Position numbers and translations under genes: made by a program
Shown here: positions 35,131 to 43,510 of the stretch, one piece after another
Layout of the letters: each line of letters begins with the position of its first letter
Position numbering within the stretch: the stretch's first letter is position 1
Source of the DNA: Plasticicumulans acidivorans
Lineage (GTDB): Bacteria > Pseudomonadota > Gammaproteobacteria > Competibacterales > Competibacteraceae
Assembly (NCBI RefSeq): GCF_003182095.1
Contig: NZ_QGTJ01000001.1
Coordinates: 372,001-436,000 of the forward strand
DNA: 64,000 nucleotides
Direction of reading: 5' to 3'
The notes under the pieces: generated by a model
What the model was told of the DNA's origin: nothing
The model's database searches: none
Seen by the model: only the letters and a program-made list of their open reading frames with translations

Positions 35131-35529
35131 ATGTACAACACTGAGCTGTTTGAAGAATTCGTCGCCAAGTCCTCGGCCTACACCGCTCCGCTGGTCAAGG
35201 CCAACAAGCTGTTCATCGCCAATCTGGAAAAGCTCGCCGCGTTCCAGATGAGCCTGCTGCACGCCTACAGCGATTTCGGCCTGGCCCGTCTGAAGGCTGC
35301 CACCGAGGTCTCCGACCTCGAATCCCTGAAGAGCTTCGGTGAAGCCCAGGTGGAAGCCGCGACCGTCCTGCGCCAGAAGCTGATCGACGACGGCAAGGCC
35401 CTGACCGCGCTGGTCGCCTCGTTCAAGGGTGAGTTCGAGACGCTGGCCGCCGAGAGCGGTGTCGCCCTGACCCCGAAGGCAGTCGTCGCTGCGCCGAAGA
35501 GCTCGCGCAAGACCGCCGCTGCGGCCTGA
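35131..35529 (+). CDS. Phasin-family protein
   Basis: 132 residues, almost wholly alpha-helical, of the PF09361-type phasin family that coats polyhydroxyalkanoate granules. The typical ANLEKLAAFQMSLLHAYSDF helix, the regular heptad-like pattern of the middle part and an alanine/lysine-rich tail (KSSRKTAAAA) are visible. No PHA synthase is in the window, so a role in PHA storage is inferred from the family alone. The ATG at 35131 follows AGGGGAAG. A strong terminator after the stop makes it a single-gene unit. Confidence 0.87.
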   Translation: MYNTELFEEFVAKSSAYTAPLVKANKLFIANLEKLAAFQMSLLHAYSDFGLARLKAATEVSDLESLKSFGEAQVEAATVLRQKLIDDGKALTALVASFKGEFETLAAESGVALTPKAVVAAPKSSRKTAAAA

Positions 35530-35561
35530 TCCAGCGCCCGCAACGCACGCTCTGCATCAAA

Positions 35562-35589
35562 CGCCCGGCCCCGTGCCGGGCGTTTTTTT
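35562..35589 (+). terminator. Rho-independent terminator of the phasin gene
   Basis: Perfect stem CGCCCGGC / GCCGGGCG with loop CCCGT, then seven T (35583-35589). Confidence 0.93.
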
Positions 35590-35648
35590 ATGCCCTTCAT
35601 GCCACTTCGCTGGCGTGCCTGCACGCAGTCCGCTACGGTGCGCGCGCC

Positions 35649-36422
35649 ATGAATCCGACTGCCATCCCCTTGTACTGCACCGCGCCCGAGCGCATCCCCG
35701 AAGCACAGGAAATTGCCCGGCGTTTCGCCCTACCCTGGCTGCTGCCGGATGCCACTGCCGACGCCCGCTTCACTCTGTGCATGGACGGGGAACGACTGGC
35801 CCTCATCGAACACGGCGCGGATGCACCCGGCCCGATTTATGTCGACTGGGTCGAGGGTCATGCCGCGCACCGGCGGCGCTTCGGTGGCGGGCGCGGCCAG
35901 CCGCTCGCCAAAGCGGTCGGTCTGAAGCAGGCGCAGACGCCCAGCGTGGTCGACGCCACGGCCGGGCTCGGGCGCGATGCCTTCGTGCTGGCCAGCCTCG
36001 GCTGCGCGGTCACGCTGCTCGAACGCCATCCCGCAATCGCGGCGCTGCTTGCCGACGGCCTGCAACGCGCGAGTGCCGATGCCGAAATCGGCGCTTATGT
36101 GCGTGAACGCATGCAGCTGGTGCACGCTGATGCCATCGCCTGGCTGCAGCAGCATCCGCAGGTGACGGACGTCGTCTACCTCGACCCGATGTACCCGCAC
36201 CGCGACAAATCCGCGCTGGTGAAAAAAGAAATGCGCGCCTTCCAGGTGATCGTCGGCAGCGATACCGACGGCGCCGAACTGCTGCAGGCAGCGCTGCACG
36301 GCGCGCGCCGGCGGGTCGTCGTCAAGCGTCCGAAGCGGGCGCCGCCACTCGCCGAACGAGCGCCGGCCTTCAGCATCAGCAGCCCCAACACACGCTACGA
36401 CGTCTATCTGCCGATGGCGTGA
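35649..36422 (+). CDS. rsmJ: 16S rRNA (guanine(1516)-N2)-methyltransferase RsmJ
   Basis: 257 residues. SAM-binding VVDATAGLGRDAFVLASLG, a following VTLLERHP strand, and the catalytic-type DPMYPHR motif are hallmarks of RsmJ, which methylates G1516 in helix 45 region of 16S rRNA. The GGGRGQPLAKAVGLK stretch before the SAM fold is also typical. Its 3' end overlaps the acyltransferase gene on the other strand by 19 bases. Confidence 0.95.
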   Translation: MNPTAIPLYCTAPERIPEAQEIARRFALPWLLPDATADARFTLCMDGERLALIEHGADAPGPIYVDWVEGHAAHRRRFGGGRGQPLAKAVGLKQAQTPSVVDATAGLGRDAFVLASLGCAVTLLERHPAIAALLADGLQRASADAEIGAYVRERMQLVHADAIAWLQQHPQVTDVVYLDPMYPHRDKSALVKKEMRAFQVIVGSDTDGAELLQAALHGARRRVVVKRPKRAPPLAERAPAFSISSPNTRYDVYLPMA

Positions 36423-37186
36423 AGGCGGCCGAGCTCACGCTCACGGCTGCTGTCGAGTGCAGCGAGGATTTGCTCGTGGGCACTGCGCGCGAGTTCATCG
36501 CGCCCCAGAGATGGCGGCAGGGGCTCGCCGAAATGCATTTCGACGTCGATACGCCGCTCGCCAAGCAGGCGCCACAGGTGCGCGAGAAACTCGTCATCAC
36601 CGACGAACGGCACACTCGGATGAATGCCCTCAGCATGCGGATAGCGCAGCGCCAGAGCCTGCACCGGGCAGCGCGCCAGCTGGGCGGCCTGGAACAGGCG
36701 CGGGAAAAAGCGGCGCACGTTCTGGCCGTCAGTCGAGGTGCCTTCCGGAAACACCAGCACACGCTCGCCGCGGCGCTTCAGCCGCCAGACCATTTCCTCG
36801 GCGGCGGCACGCGCGCCCCCCGTACTGCCACGGCGGATGAACGCCGTGCCGGCCCGCCGGCACAGCCAGCCGACCAGCGGCCAGTCGGCCACTTCGGCCT
36901 TGGCCAGGAAATGCGTCGGACAGACGGCGGCGATCGCCATGATGTCGAGCCACGAAATATGGTTGGCGACGAACAGTGCCCGCCCGCCGACCGGATCGCC
37001 GTAGACCGTCGTGCGCACGCCGAGGATGCGGCAGAAGATCCGGCACCAGAGCACCATCGGCCATGGCGACGGCACGCGGCCCGCCCCGTGTGGCAGACAG
37101 GCAGCGACCACGCAGCCCACGGCGATGTGCGCGACGACCAGCGGCAGACGCAGCACCCTGCGCAAAGTAGGTTGAAAGCTCGCCAT
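36404..37186 (-). CDS. olsA: 1-acyl-glycerol-3-phosphate acyltransferase family protein, probable lyso-ornithine lipid O-acyltransferase (OlsA-like)
   Basis: 260 residues of the PlsC family: NHISWLD (the HX4D catalytic motif) and FPEGTSTDG (acceptor-binding), with an N-terminal membrane helix (about 13-33). Its ATG overlaps the stop of the olsB-like gene in TAATG, so translation is coupled. That pairing makes O-acylation of lyso-ornithine lipid the best guess, as OlsA proteins also act on lysophosphatidate. General PlsC activity remains possible. It ends by overlapping rsmJ by 19 bases. Confidence 0.8.
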   Translation of the reverse strand: MASFQPTLRRVLRLPLVVAHIAVGCVVAACLPHGAGRVPSPWPMVLWCRIFCRILGVRTTVYGDPVGGRALFVANHISWLDIMAIAAVCPTHFLAKAEVADWPLVGWLCRRAGTAFIRRGSTGGARAAAEEMVWRLKRRGERVLVFPEGTSTDGQNVRRFFPRLFQAAQLARCPVQALALRYPHAEGIHPSVPFVGDDEFLAHLWRLLGERRIDVEMHFGEPLPPSLGRDELARSAHEQILAALDSSRERELGRLHAIGR

Positions 37187-37950
37187 TACTGCGGCCGACC
37201 GAGGAAGTGACGGGCGTAGCGCCGCTCCAGATTCACCGTATCGAGCAGGATGAACAGATCCGCACACTTGAAATCCGGATCGAGGCAGGGCTCGCCGCCG
37301 ATGCGGGCGCCGACGCGCAGATACGCTTTCAGCAGCGGCGGCAGCTGGTAGTCACTGTGCGCCAGCAGATCCTGGCGCGGCAGCGCGAGCTTCGGCGTGA
37401 CACGCAGCTGCGCCGGCGTCATGTACTTCTGCGACAGGTCCGAGAAGATGCGCTGGGCATCGCCGTCGGCCAGCGGCACGCTGGCGCAGCCGATCAGGTA
37501 ATTGATGCCCTCGTCGGCGACGAACTCGGCGAGCCCGGACCACAGCGTGGCGATCGTCGCACCGCTGCGATAGTCGCGATGCACGCAGGTGCGGCCGATC
37601 TCCATGATGCGTCCGGGCAGGCGGCGGATCGCCTCGATGTCGAATTCACCCTCGGAGTAAAAACCGCCCGCCGCGCGCGCCGTGACATCGGTCAGGATGC
37701 GCGTCGAGCCGATCAGCTGGCCGCTGCCGGCATCGCGCACCAGCAGATGGCGGCAGTGTTCGTCGAGTGCGTCGTGATCATGTCCGGGGATGCGGTTGTG
37801 CAGCGTGGCGCCCATTTCATCGACGAAGATCTCGTAGCGCAGGCGCTGTGATTCCCGCAGTTCACGCTCGCTGCGCGCAAAGCTGATCTGCAGGCGGCTG
37901 ACGTTACGCTGAACACGTTCTATAGGGGCGACGCTGGGTGTTGAACTCAT
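37186..37950 (-). CDS. olsB: Ornithine-acyl-ACP N-acyltransferase (OlsB-like GNAT)
   Basis: 254 residues from the ATG at 37950. A GNAT-fold protein of the OlsB/hemolysin-like family: the segment LRYEIFVDEMGA, then GSTRILTD and the family RIMEIGRTCVHRDYRSGATI, followed by YLIGCASVPL, are characteristic. OlsB attaches a 3-hydroxyacyl group to the amino group of ornithine, the first step in ornithine lipid synthesis; the coupled OlsA-like gene would add the second chain. Ornithine lipids often replace phospholipids when phosphate is low; a Pho-box-like sequence lies about 80 bases upstream. Divergent from the pseudopilin gene. Confidence 0.82.
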   Translation of the reverse strand: MSSTPSVAPIERVQRNVSRLQISFARSERELRESQRLRYEIFVDEMGATLHNRIPGHDHDALDEHCRHLLVRDAGSGQLIGSTRILTDVTARAAGGFYSEGEFDIEAIRRLPGRIMEIGRTCVHRDYRSGATIATLWSGLAEFVADEGINYLIGCASVPLADGDAQRIFSDLSQKYMTPAQLRVTPKLALPRQDLLAHSDYQLPPLLKAYLRVGARIGGEPCLDPDFKCADLFILLDTVNLERRYARHFLGRPQ

Positions 37951-38028
37951 GGCGGCAGACTCCGGAACCGATGCCCGATTTTTCGCGACGAGTCTGTGCA
38001 CCCTCGATTGCGCCGCCTTTGCACCGCC

Positions 38029-38046
38029 ATGACGTCAGCGTGACGC
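38029..38046 (-). promoter_or_regulatory. Pho-box-like direct repeat upstream of olsB
   Basis: Minus strand GCGTCAC-GCTG-ACGTCAT: two seven-base repeats sharing GTCA, 11 bases apart as in a PhoB box, but matching CTGTCAT only at five positions (ACGTCAT) and four (GCGTCAC). Confidence 0.28.
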
Positions 38047-38110
38047 CGGCATCGCGCCGCAGGGCCTCTGCTATGATGCCGGCGCCTTGTTTGCCGAGCC
38101 GCTGCCCACG

Positions 38111-38563
38111 ATGCCTGCCCTTCCCAACCGCCGCCACGGCGGCTTCACCCTCATCGAATACTTCGCCGTCCTGGTGATCCTGCTGATCGCGGCGGCGCTG
38201 ATCATTCCGCGGGTCATGGAGCGACCGGACGAAAAACGCCAGCGCACCGCCCGCATCGAGATCCGCCAGTTCGAAGACGCGCTCAACCGCTACAAGCATG
38301 ACAACGGCCGCTACCCGACCACGGCCCAGGGGCTCGACGCCCTGGTGCACCTGCCCACCGAGGCACCGGAAGCGACCAACTGGCGTGGTCCGTATGAACC
38401 GTTCCGCGAGCGGATTCCGAAGGATCCGTGGGGGCGCACCTACCTGTATGCCAATCCCGGCCAGCACGGACCGATCGATATTTTTTCGCTCGGCGCCGAC
38501 GGCCATCCCGGGGGCGAGGGCGTCGATGCCGACCTCGGCAACTGGAATCTCGGTGAACCCTGA
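38111..38563 (+). CDS. GspG-like type II secretion pseudopilin
   Basis: 150 residues. A prepilin peptidase site G|FTLIEYFAVL, with Glu at +5, leads into a 20-residue hydrophobic helix. The globular part has the GspG pattern: IRQFEDALNRYKHDNGRYPTT, DALVHLP, PYEPFRERIPKDPWGRTY and IFSLGADG with the calcium-binding loop region at the end (GGEGVDADLGNW). No other gsp genes are nearby, so this is an orphan or is used by a pilus/secretion system encoded elsewhere. It starts at the second ATG (38111), nine residues before the cleavage site. Confidence 0.87.
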   Translation: MPALPNRRHGGFTLIEYFAVLVILLIAAALIIPRVMERPDEKRQRTARIEIRQFEDALNRYKHDNGRYPTTAQGLDALVHLPTEAPEATNWRGPYEPFRERIPKDPWGRTYLYANPGQHGPIDIFSLGADGHPGGEGVDADLGNWNLGEP

Positions 38564-38698
38564 TAAGCGCGACCGGACGCTTGCCGCAAGCTCTGCAAAG
38601 CGCCTATAAGGTCTCAATCAAAACAAGATGATCCGCAGTGCTTGCCGGCACCGCCACCGGTCTGCAGCCGACCGATTTTTTTCCAGGGAGTCACCGAA

Positions 38699-39973
38699 TT
38701 GAAGTCCATCCGCGCCCTGTCCGGCCGCCTGTCGGCGGCTGTCCTGCTGGCTGCTCTGGCAGCCTGCGCCAGTGTCGACGATGGCCATCGCCGCCCCGAC
38801 ACCGGCCCGTACGTCCAGTCCGGCCCGTTCCCTGCGCCACCGACGCTGCGCCCGCAGGTGGAGTTCTGGGAAAAGGTCTACTCGCAGTGGGGGCTTGGCC
38901 AGTACGCGCTGCACGACGATCGCTACCTCGACCTGGTCTATGAAGTCGTCGACCTGCCGCAGCCGACCGGAGAAGGTCTGCGCAACGATCAGCGCACCTA
39001 CCTGCGCGCGCGCAAAGACACACTGGAAAGCCAGCTGCGTGAGCTGGAACGCAAAGTCGTGAGCGGCGAATCGCTCACGGCGGATGAAAAAGCCCTGCGG
39101 GCCAAGATCGTCGCCAGCAGTGCCGGCACCACGGGTGTCAGCGGTGCCGCCGACCGCCTGCGCGCGCAGCGCGGCATTCGCGAGCGCTTCACGCGCGGCA
39201 TCGCCATCAGCGGGCGCTACGACAATCAGTTCCGCCAGATCTTCCGTCAGGCCGGGGTGCCGGAAGACCTCGCCTATCTGCCACACGTCGAGTCCTCGTT
39301 CCAGGCCAGCGCCCGCTCCTCGGTCGGTGCCGCCGGTATCTGGCAGTTCATGCCGGCAACCGCCCGCGACTACATGGTGCTGCACCCGGCCACCGACGAA
39401 CGCCTCGACCCGATCATTTCCGCCAAAGCCGCGGCCCGCTACCTGTCCGGTGCGTATTCACGGCTCGGTGACTGGTCACTGGCGATCACCTCGTACAATC
39501 ACGGCATCGGCGGCATGGCCAAGGCAAAGAGCCAGTACGGCACCGACTTCGGCCAGATCGTCGCTTCTTATGACGGTTCGAGCTTCGGCTTCGCCTCACG
39601 CAACTTCTATGCGCAGTTCCTCGCCGCGCGTGAAGTGGCGCGCAACCCGCGCCGCTTCCTCGGTCATGACGTCGCCCGCGAAGCGCCGCTGCCGGCCGAA
39701 TCGTTCACGCTGGACCACCCGACCTCGGCGCCGCATCTGGCCAGTTACTACGGTACCTCTGTCGACCGGCTGGCCGGCATGAACCAGGCCTGGTCGTCGT
39801 CTGCCGTCAATGGCAACGCCATGCTGCCGGCTGGCGCAACGGTCTGGGTACCGGCGGGTACCTTGAATCGCCTCGCGGCCAACGGCCAGCCGACGACGCC
39901 GCCGGAACTGCTCGCGATGGTCGATACGCCGCGCCCTGTCGCACCGCGCTCACGCCGCGGACGCACGCGCTGA
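38699..39973 (+). CDS. mltD: Membrane-bound lytic murein transglycosylase (MltD-like) lipoprotein
   Basis: 424 residues from a TTG at 38699, which has GGGAG eight bases upstream and gives a lipoprotein signal ending LAAC. An SLT (family 1D-like) domain follows, with catalytic Glu198 in HVESSF, GAAGIWQFMPATARDYM and the SYNHGIGGM segment. A C-terminal LysM-like domain (about 345-400) would bind glycan strands. The protein trims peptidoglycan at the periplasmic side of the outer membrane. Upstream in-frame codons do not precede a ribosome site as good as this one. Confidence 0.9.
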   Translation: MKSIRALSGRLSAAVLLAALAACASVDDGHRRPDTGPYVQSGPFPAPPTLRPQVEFWEKVYSQWGLGQYALHDDRYLDLVYEVVDLPQPTGEGLRNDQRTYLRARKDTLESQLRELERKVVSGESLTADEKALRAKIVASSAGTTGVSGAADRLRAQRGIRERFTRGIAISGRYDNQFRQIFRQAGVPEDLAYLPHVESSFQASARSSVGAAGIWQFMPATARDYMVLHPATDERLDPIISAKAAARYLSGAYSRLGDWSLAITSYNHGIGGMAKAKSQYGTDFGQIVASYDGSSFGFASRNFYAQFLAAREVARNPRRFLGHDVAREAPLPAESFTLDHPTSAPHLASYYGTSVDRLAGMNQAWSSSAVNGNAMLPAGATVWVPAGTLNRLAANGQPTTPPELLAMVDTPRPVAPRSRRGRTR

Positions 39974-40001
39974 GCACACTGCGCAGCGCCGTTCCGCCCG
40001 C

Positions 40002-40033
40002 AAAAACGTGATGCTCCGGCATCACGTTTTTTT
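40002..40033. terminator. Bidirectional rho-independent terminator
   Basis: Stem AAAAACGTGATGC / GCATCACGTTTTT with a four-base loop, extended to T7. It lies between mltD and yrfG, which converge, and works in both directions. Confidence 0.92.
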
Positions 40034-40040
40034 ATGCCGC

Positions 40041-40718
40041 TCACTCACTGCTCGGCAGTACCGGCAGCAATTCGTCGAGATGGCGAACGGCCAGGAACTC
40101 ACCGCTGGGGCGGACACCCTGCGAGCTGTCCGGATGCAGCACCGACACCAGATGGGTGATGTGACCGTAGTCGCGCGCGGCGCGCAGGATCTTCAGGCTG
40201 TCATCGGCAAACAGCGTGCGCGCCGGGTCGTATCCCAGCCGCTCGTGAAAGGCAGACCAGAACGCCGGATGTTCCTTCGGTGCGCCGAAATCGTGTGAGC
40301 TGAGCAGCTCGTCGAAATGGCCGCCAAGTCCGGTCTTTTCAGCCTTGAGCGCGAGGCTGTACGGGTGTGCGTTGGTCGCCAGCACGACCCGCTTGCCAGC
40401 CGCCCGCAGCGCATCGAGAAAATCCAGTGCACCCGGCAGAAAGCGGATCAGATGATCCACTTCCCGCTTGAGCTCGGGCACATCGAGGCCCAGCTCCTGC
40501 CCCCAGTGATCGATGCAGTACCACGCCAGCGTGCCCTCGGCGGCACGGTAGCGCGCGAGCACGTCGCTGCGTGCCTGTTCGGGATCGAGCCCTTTCAGCT
40601 CGGCATAGCGGCGCGGCAGGTGTTCCAGCCAGAAATGATTATCGAAATGCAGGTCGAGCAGCGTGCCGTCCATATCCAGCAGGACGGTATCGATACGGCT
40701 CCATGGCAACGGCGTCAT
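40041..40718 (-). CDS. yrfG: GMP/IMP nucleotidase YrfG-like HAD hydrolase
   Basis: 225 residues. HAD motif I is in LLDMDGTLLDLHFDNHFWLE, which is diagnostic of YrfG; motif II LATNAHP, and the late motifs K (APKEHP) and FADDS follow. YrfG dephosphorylates purine nucleotides in E. coli. It lies divergently next to nudE, as in other gammaproteobacteria, with a 101-base shared promoter region. Confidence 0.92.
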   Translation of the reverse strand: MTPLPWSRIDTVLLDMDGTLLDLHFDNHFWLEHLPRRYAELKGLDPEQARSDVLARYRAAEGTLAWYCIDHWGQELGLDVPELKREVDHLIRFLPGALDFLDALRAAGKRVVLATNAHPYSLALKAEKTGLGGHFDELLSSHDFGAPKEHPAFWSAFHERLGYDPARTLFADDSLKILRAARDYGHITHLVSVLHPDSSQGVRPSGEFLAVRHLDELLPVLPSSE

Positions 40719-40819
40719 CGACGTTTTCTCCCGGTTCGAGATGTGAATTATTGCGCAGGCATCACTTCACCTGCGTCTCGTGCTTGTTCACGGCCGTCCT
40801 TCCCGACGACAATCCGCCC

Positions 40820-41371
40820 ATGCGCAAACTACCCGAAATTCTCTCCAGTACCGTCGTTGCCAGCAGTCGACTGTTCCGTGTCGAGCGTGTCGGCCTGCGT
40901 TTTTCCAATGGTCATGAGGTCGAATACGAACGCGTGCCCGGCGGCGGCCGCGGCGCGGTGCTGATCGTGCCGATGCTCGATGCCGACACCCTGCTGCTGG
41001 TGCGCGAATACGCCGCCGGCACGCACAGTTACGAACTCGGCTTTCCCAAGGGCGTGATCGAGGCCGGCGAAGATGCTCTCGCCGCCGCCAACCGCGAGAT
41101 CATGGAAGAGGTCGGCCACGGCGCCGAAAAACTCACGCTGCTGCGCACGACGACGATCGCACCCGGCTATTTCGCCTATCAGACGCATCTGGTGCTGGCC
41201 GAATCGCTGTATCCGGAGCGTCGCCCCGGTGACGAGCCGGAAGAACTCGAAGTCGTTCCCTGGAAGCTGTCGCAGCTCGATGCCCTCCTCGCCTGCGGTG
41301 ATTTCACCGAGGCACGCTCGATTGCCGCGCTGTTCCTCGCGCGCGAGTACCTGTCCGCGCAGCAGACATGA
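40820..41371 (+). CDS. nudE: ADP compounds hydrolase NudE
   Basis: 183 residues. The NUDIX box GVIEAGEDALAAANREIMEE is complete, followed by VGHGAEKLTLLRT and a TTIAPGYFAYQTHLVLA segment typical of NudE, which hydrolyses ADP-ribose, NADH and Ap3A. Start MRKLPEILSSTVVASSRLF is canonical. Its stop overlaps the cysQ start in ATGA, so translation is coupled. Confidence 0.94.
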   Translation: MRKLPEILSSTVVASSRLFRVERVGLRFSNGHEVEYERVPGGGRGAVLIVPMLDADTLLLVREYAAGTHSYELGFPKGVIEAGEDALAAANREIMEEVGHGAEKLTLLRTTTIAPGYFAYQTHLVLAESLYPERRPGDEPEELEVVPWKLSQLDALLACGDFTEARSIAALFLAREYLSAQQT

Positions 41372-42186
41372 ATATCGAGCTCTCCGCGCTCGTGCCGCCC
41401 GTGCACGCAATTGCGCAACGTGCCGCGCAAGCCATCCTGGCGGTCTACCGGGGAGCCTTCACCATCGAGGAGAAAGCCGATCACACGCCGGTGACGACGG
41501 CCGATCTCGCGGCCCACAACGTCATCGTGCCGGCGCTGCGCGCACTGACGCCGCAGGTGCCTGTCCTCTCCGAAGAATCGATCCACATTTCGTGCGCCGA
41601 GCGCATTGCCTGGAACCGGCTGTGGCTGGTCGATCCACTCGACGGCACCCGCGAATTCATCGCCCGCAGTGACCAGTTCTCCATCAACATCGCGCTGATC
41701 GAAGATCATGCACCGATCTTCGGCCTGATCATGATCCCGGTCAGCGGCGTGACCTATTTCGCCTGGCGCGGTGGCGGTGCCTGGAAGCACGTACCGCAAT
41801 CGCCACCGCGGCGCATCGCCTGCCAGCCGCTCGGCGACGGCCCGGTACGGGTGATCGGTTCGCGCACGCATACCACGCACCCGCTGCAGACCTACCTCGA
41901 ACATCTGGGCAAGCACGACTATCTGGGGGTGGGCAGTGCACTGAAAGCCTGCCTGATCGCCGAAGGGCAGGCCGATCTCTACGCGCGCTTCGGCCCGACC
42001 AGCGAATGGGACACCGCCGCCTCGCAGATCCTGCTCGAAGAAGCCGGCGGCGGCCTGACCGACGTCGCTCTGCTGCCACTGCGCTACAACGCGCGCCCGA
42101 CGCTGGGCAATCCCGACTTTTTCGCCTTCGGCGATCCCCGCCATGACTGGACGCGCTACCTGCCGCGGCGCAAGCCGCGCGTCTGA
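41368..42186 (+). CDS. cysQ: 3'(2'),5'-bisphosphate nucleotidase CysQ
   Basis: 272 residues of the inositol monophosphatase superfamily. Metal-binding motifs are present: VLSEESIH, DPLDGTREF and the C-terminal SEWDTAASQILLEEAGG. CysQ removes the 3'-phosphate from PAP made in sulfate assimilation. Translationally coupled to nudE by ATGA overlap; with yrfG this nucleotide-recycling group is a conserved gammaproteobacterial neighbourhood. Confidence 0.95.
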   Translation: MNIELSALVPPVHAIAQRAAQAILAVYRGAFTIEEKADHTPVTTADLAAHNVIVPALRALTPQVPVLSEESIHISCAERIAWNRLWLVDPLDGTREFIARSDQFSINIALIEDHAPIFGLIMIPVSGVTYFAWRGGGAWKHVPQSPPRRIACQPLGDGPVRVIGSRTHTTHPLQTYLEHLGKHDYLGVGSALKACLIAEGQADLYARFGPTSEWDTAASQILLEEAGGGLTDVALLPLRYNARPTLGNPDFFAFGDPRHDWTRYLPRRKPRV

Positions 42187-42264
42187 GGCGCCTTGCCGCA
42201 CACCCTGTGGCGCCGCACAATCCGTTGCTTCGAGCCCGTTTCGCCCGTCACGCAGATCACGTTC

Positions 42265-43386
42265 ATGCCGCTTGCCCATTACCGCCAGGATCTCGCCCGC
42301 CCCGGTTTCATCCACGACCCCGCGCAGGAAAACGCCATTCGCCATCTGCAGCGCCTGCGCGATGAGATCGTCGCCACGCCGGTCGCCGCGCCGGTGCCGC
42401 ACAAAAGTTCGGGCGGCTTGTTCGGACGCCTGCTCGGACGCACGCATGACACGGACAGCCCGCGCCAGCAGATCAAGGGGCTGTATTTCTGGGGAGGTGT
42501 CGGCCGCGGCAAGACCTATCTGGTGGACACGTTCTTCGAGGCGCTGCCGATCCAGGAAAAGCAGCGCCTGCACTTTCACCGCTTCATGCAGATGGTGCAT
42601 GCGCGCCTGAAGGACGTGAAACATCAGCAGGACCCGCTGAAGATCGTCGCCGAGCAGCTGGCAGCCAACACCCGCGTACTGTGCCTGGATGAATTCTTCG
42701 TCTCCGATATCACCGACGCGATGCTGCTCTACGGCCTGCTGGCCGCCCTGTTCGAGCGCGGCGTGGTGCTGGTGACGACGACCAACATTCCGCCGGATGA
42801 TCTGTACAAGAACGGCCTGCAGCGCGCCCGCTTCCTGCCGGCGATCGAGCTGCTCAAGGACCACTGCGAAATCCTCAACGTCGATGGCGGCACCGACTAC
42901 CGCCTGCGCTACCTCGAACGGGCGCGGACCTACCACACGCCCCTCGATGCCGCGGCGGAACAGGCCCTGGCCGAGTCCTTCACGATGCTGGCCCCCGAAG
43001 CCGGCAAGCCCAATGCCCGCCTGGAAGTGGAAGGCCGGCTGATCCGCACGCGCCTGCTCGCCGACGGTGTCGTCTGGTTCGATTTTCCGGAAATCTGTGA
43101 CGGCCCGCGCAGTCAGAACGACTACATCGAGATCGCGCGCCAGTTCCACACCGTGCTGATCAGCCGTGTGCCGGTGCTCGACTGGACCCTGGACAATCAG
43201 GCCCGGCGCTTCCTCAATCTGGTCGATGAGTTCTACGACCGCAGCGTCAACCTGTTCATCTCCGCTGAAGCGCCCTGCGAGACCCTCTACCGCGGCGAAA
43301 AACTCAAGTTCGAGTATCAGCGCACGGTCTCCCGTCTTGAGGAAATGCAGTCCAAGGAGTACCTCGCTGCGCCGCATCTGCCCTGA
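42265..43386 (+). CDS. zapE: Cell division protein ZapE (AFG1-like ATPase)
   Basis: About 373 residues. Walker A is GVGRGKTYLVD with the preceding LYFWG; Walker B is CLDEFFVSDITDAM; the sensor-like VTTTNIPPDDLYKNGLQR follows. ZapE is an AFG1-type P-loop ATPase that helps late constriction of the Z ring and may act on membrane proteins. The ATG at 42265 gives the usual MPLAHYRQDL start; an in-frame TTG at 42193 would add 24 residues with no clear ribosome site. Follows cysQ after 78 bases. Confidence 0.92.
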   Translation: MPLAHYRQDLARPGFIHDPAQENAIRHLQRLRDEIVATPVAAPVPHKSSGGLFGRLLGRTHDTDSPRQQIKGLYFWGGVGRGKTYLVDTFFEALPIQEKQRLHFHRFMQMVHARLKDVKHQQDPLKIVAEQLAANTRVLCLDEFFVSDITDAMLLYGLLAALFERGVVLVTTTNIPPDDLYKNGLQRARFLPAIELLKDHCEILNVDGGTDYRLRYLERARTYHTPLDAAAEQALAESFTMLAPEAGKPNARLEVEGRLIRTRLLADGVVWFDFPEICDGPRSQNDYIEIARQFHTVLISRVPVLDWTLDNQARRFLNLVDEFYDRSVNLFISAEAPCETLYRGEKLKFEYQRTVSRLEEMQSKEYLAAPHLP

Positions 43387-43510
43387 GTATCCAGGCAGAT
43401 TGCCAAAAGGCGATATCTCACCTGTAATATCAGACACACAAGGGATTGAACCTTGTCCGCGCGGACGGCTCAAACCGTCCATTCTGATTCATGAAGGAGG
43501 ACGCCTCACG

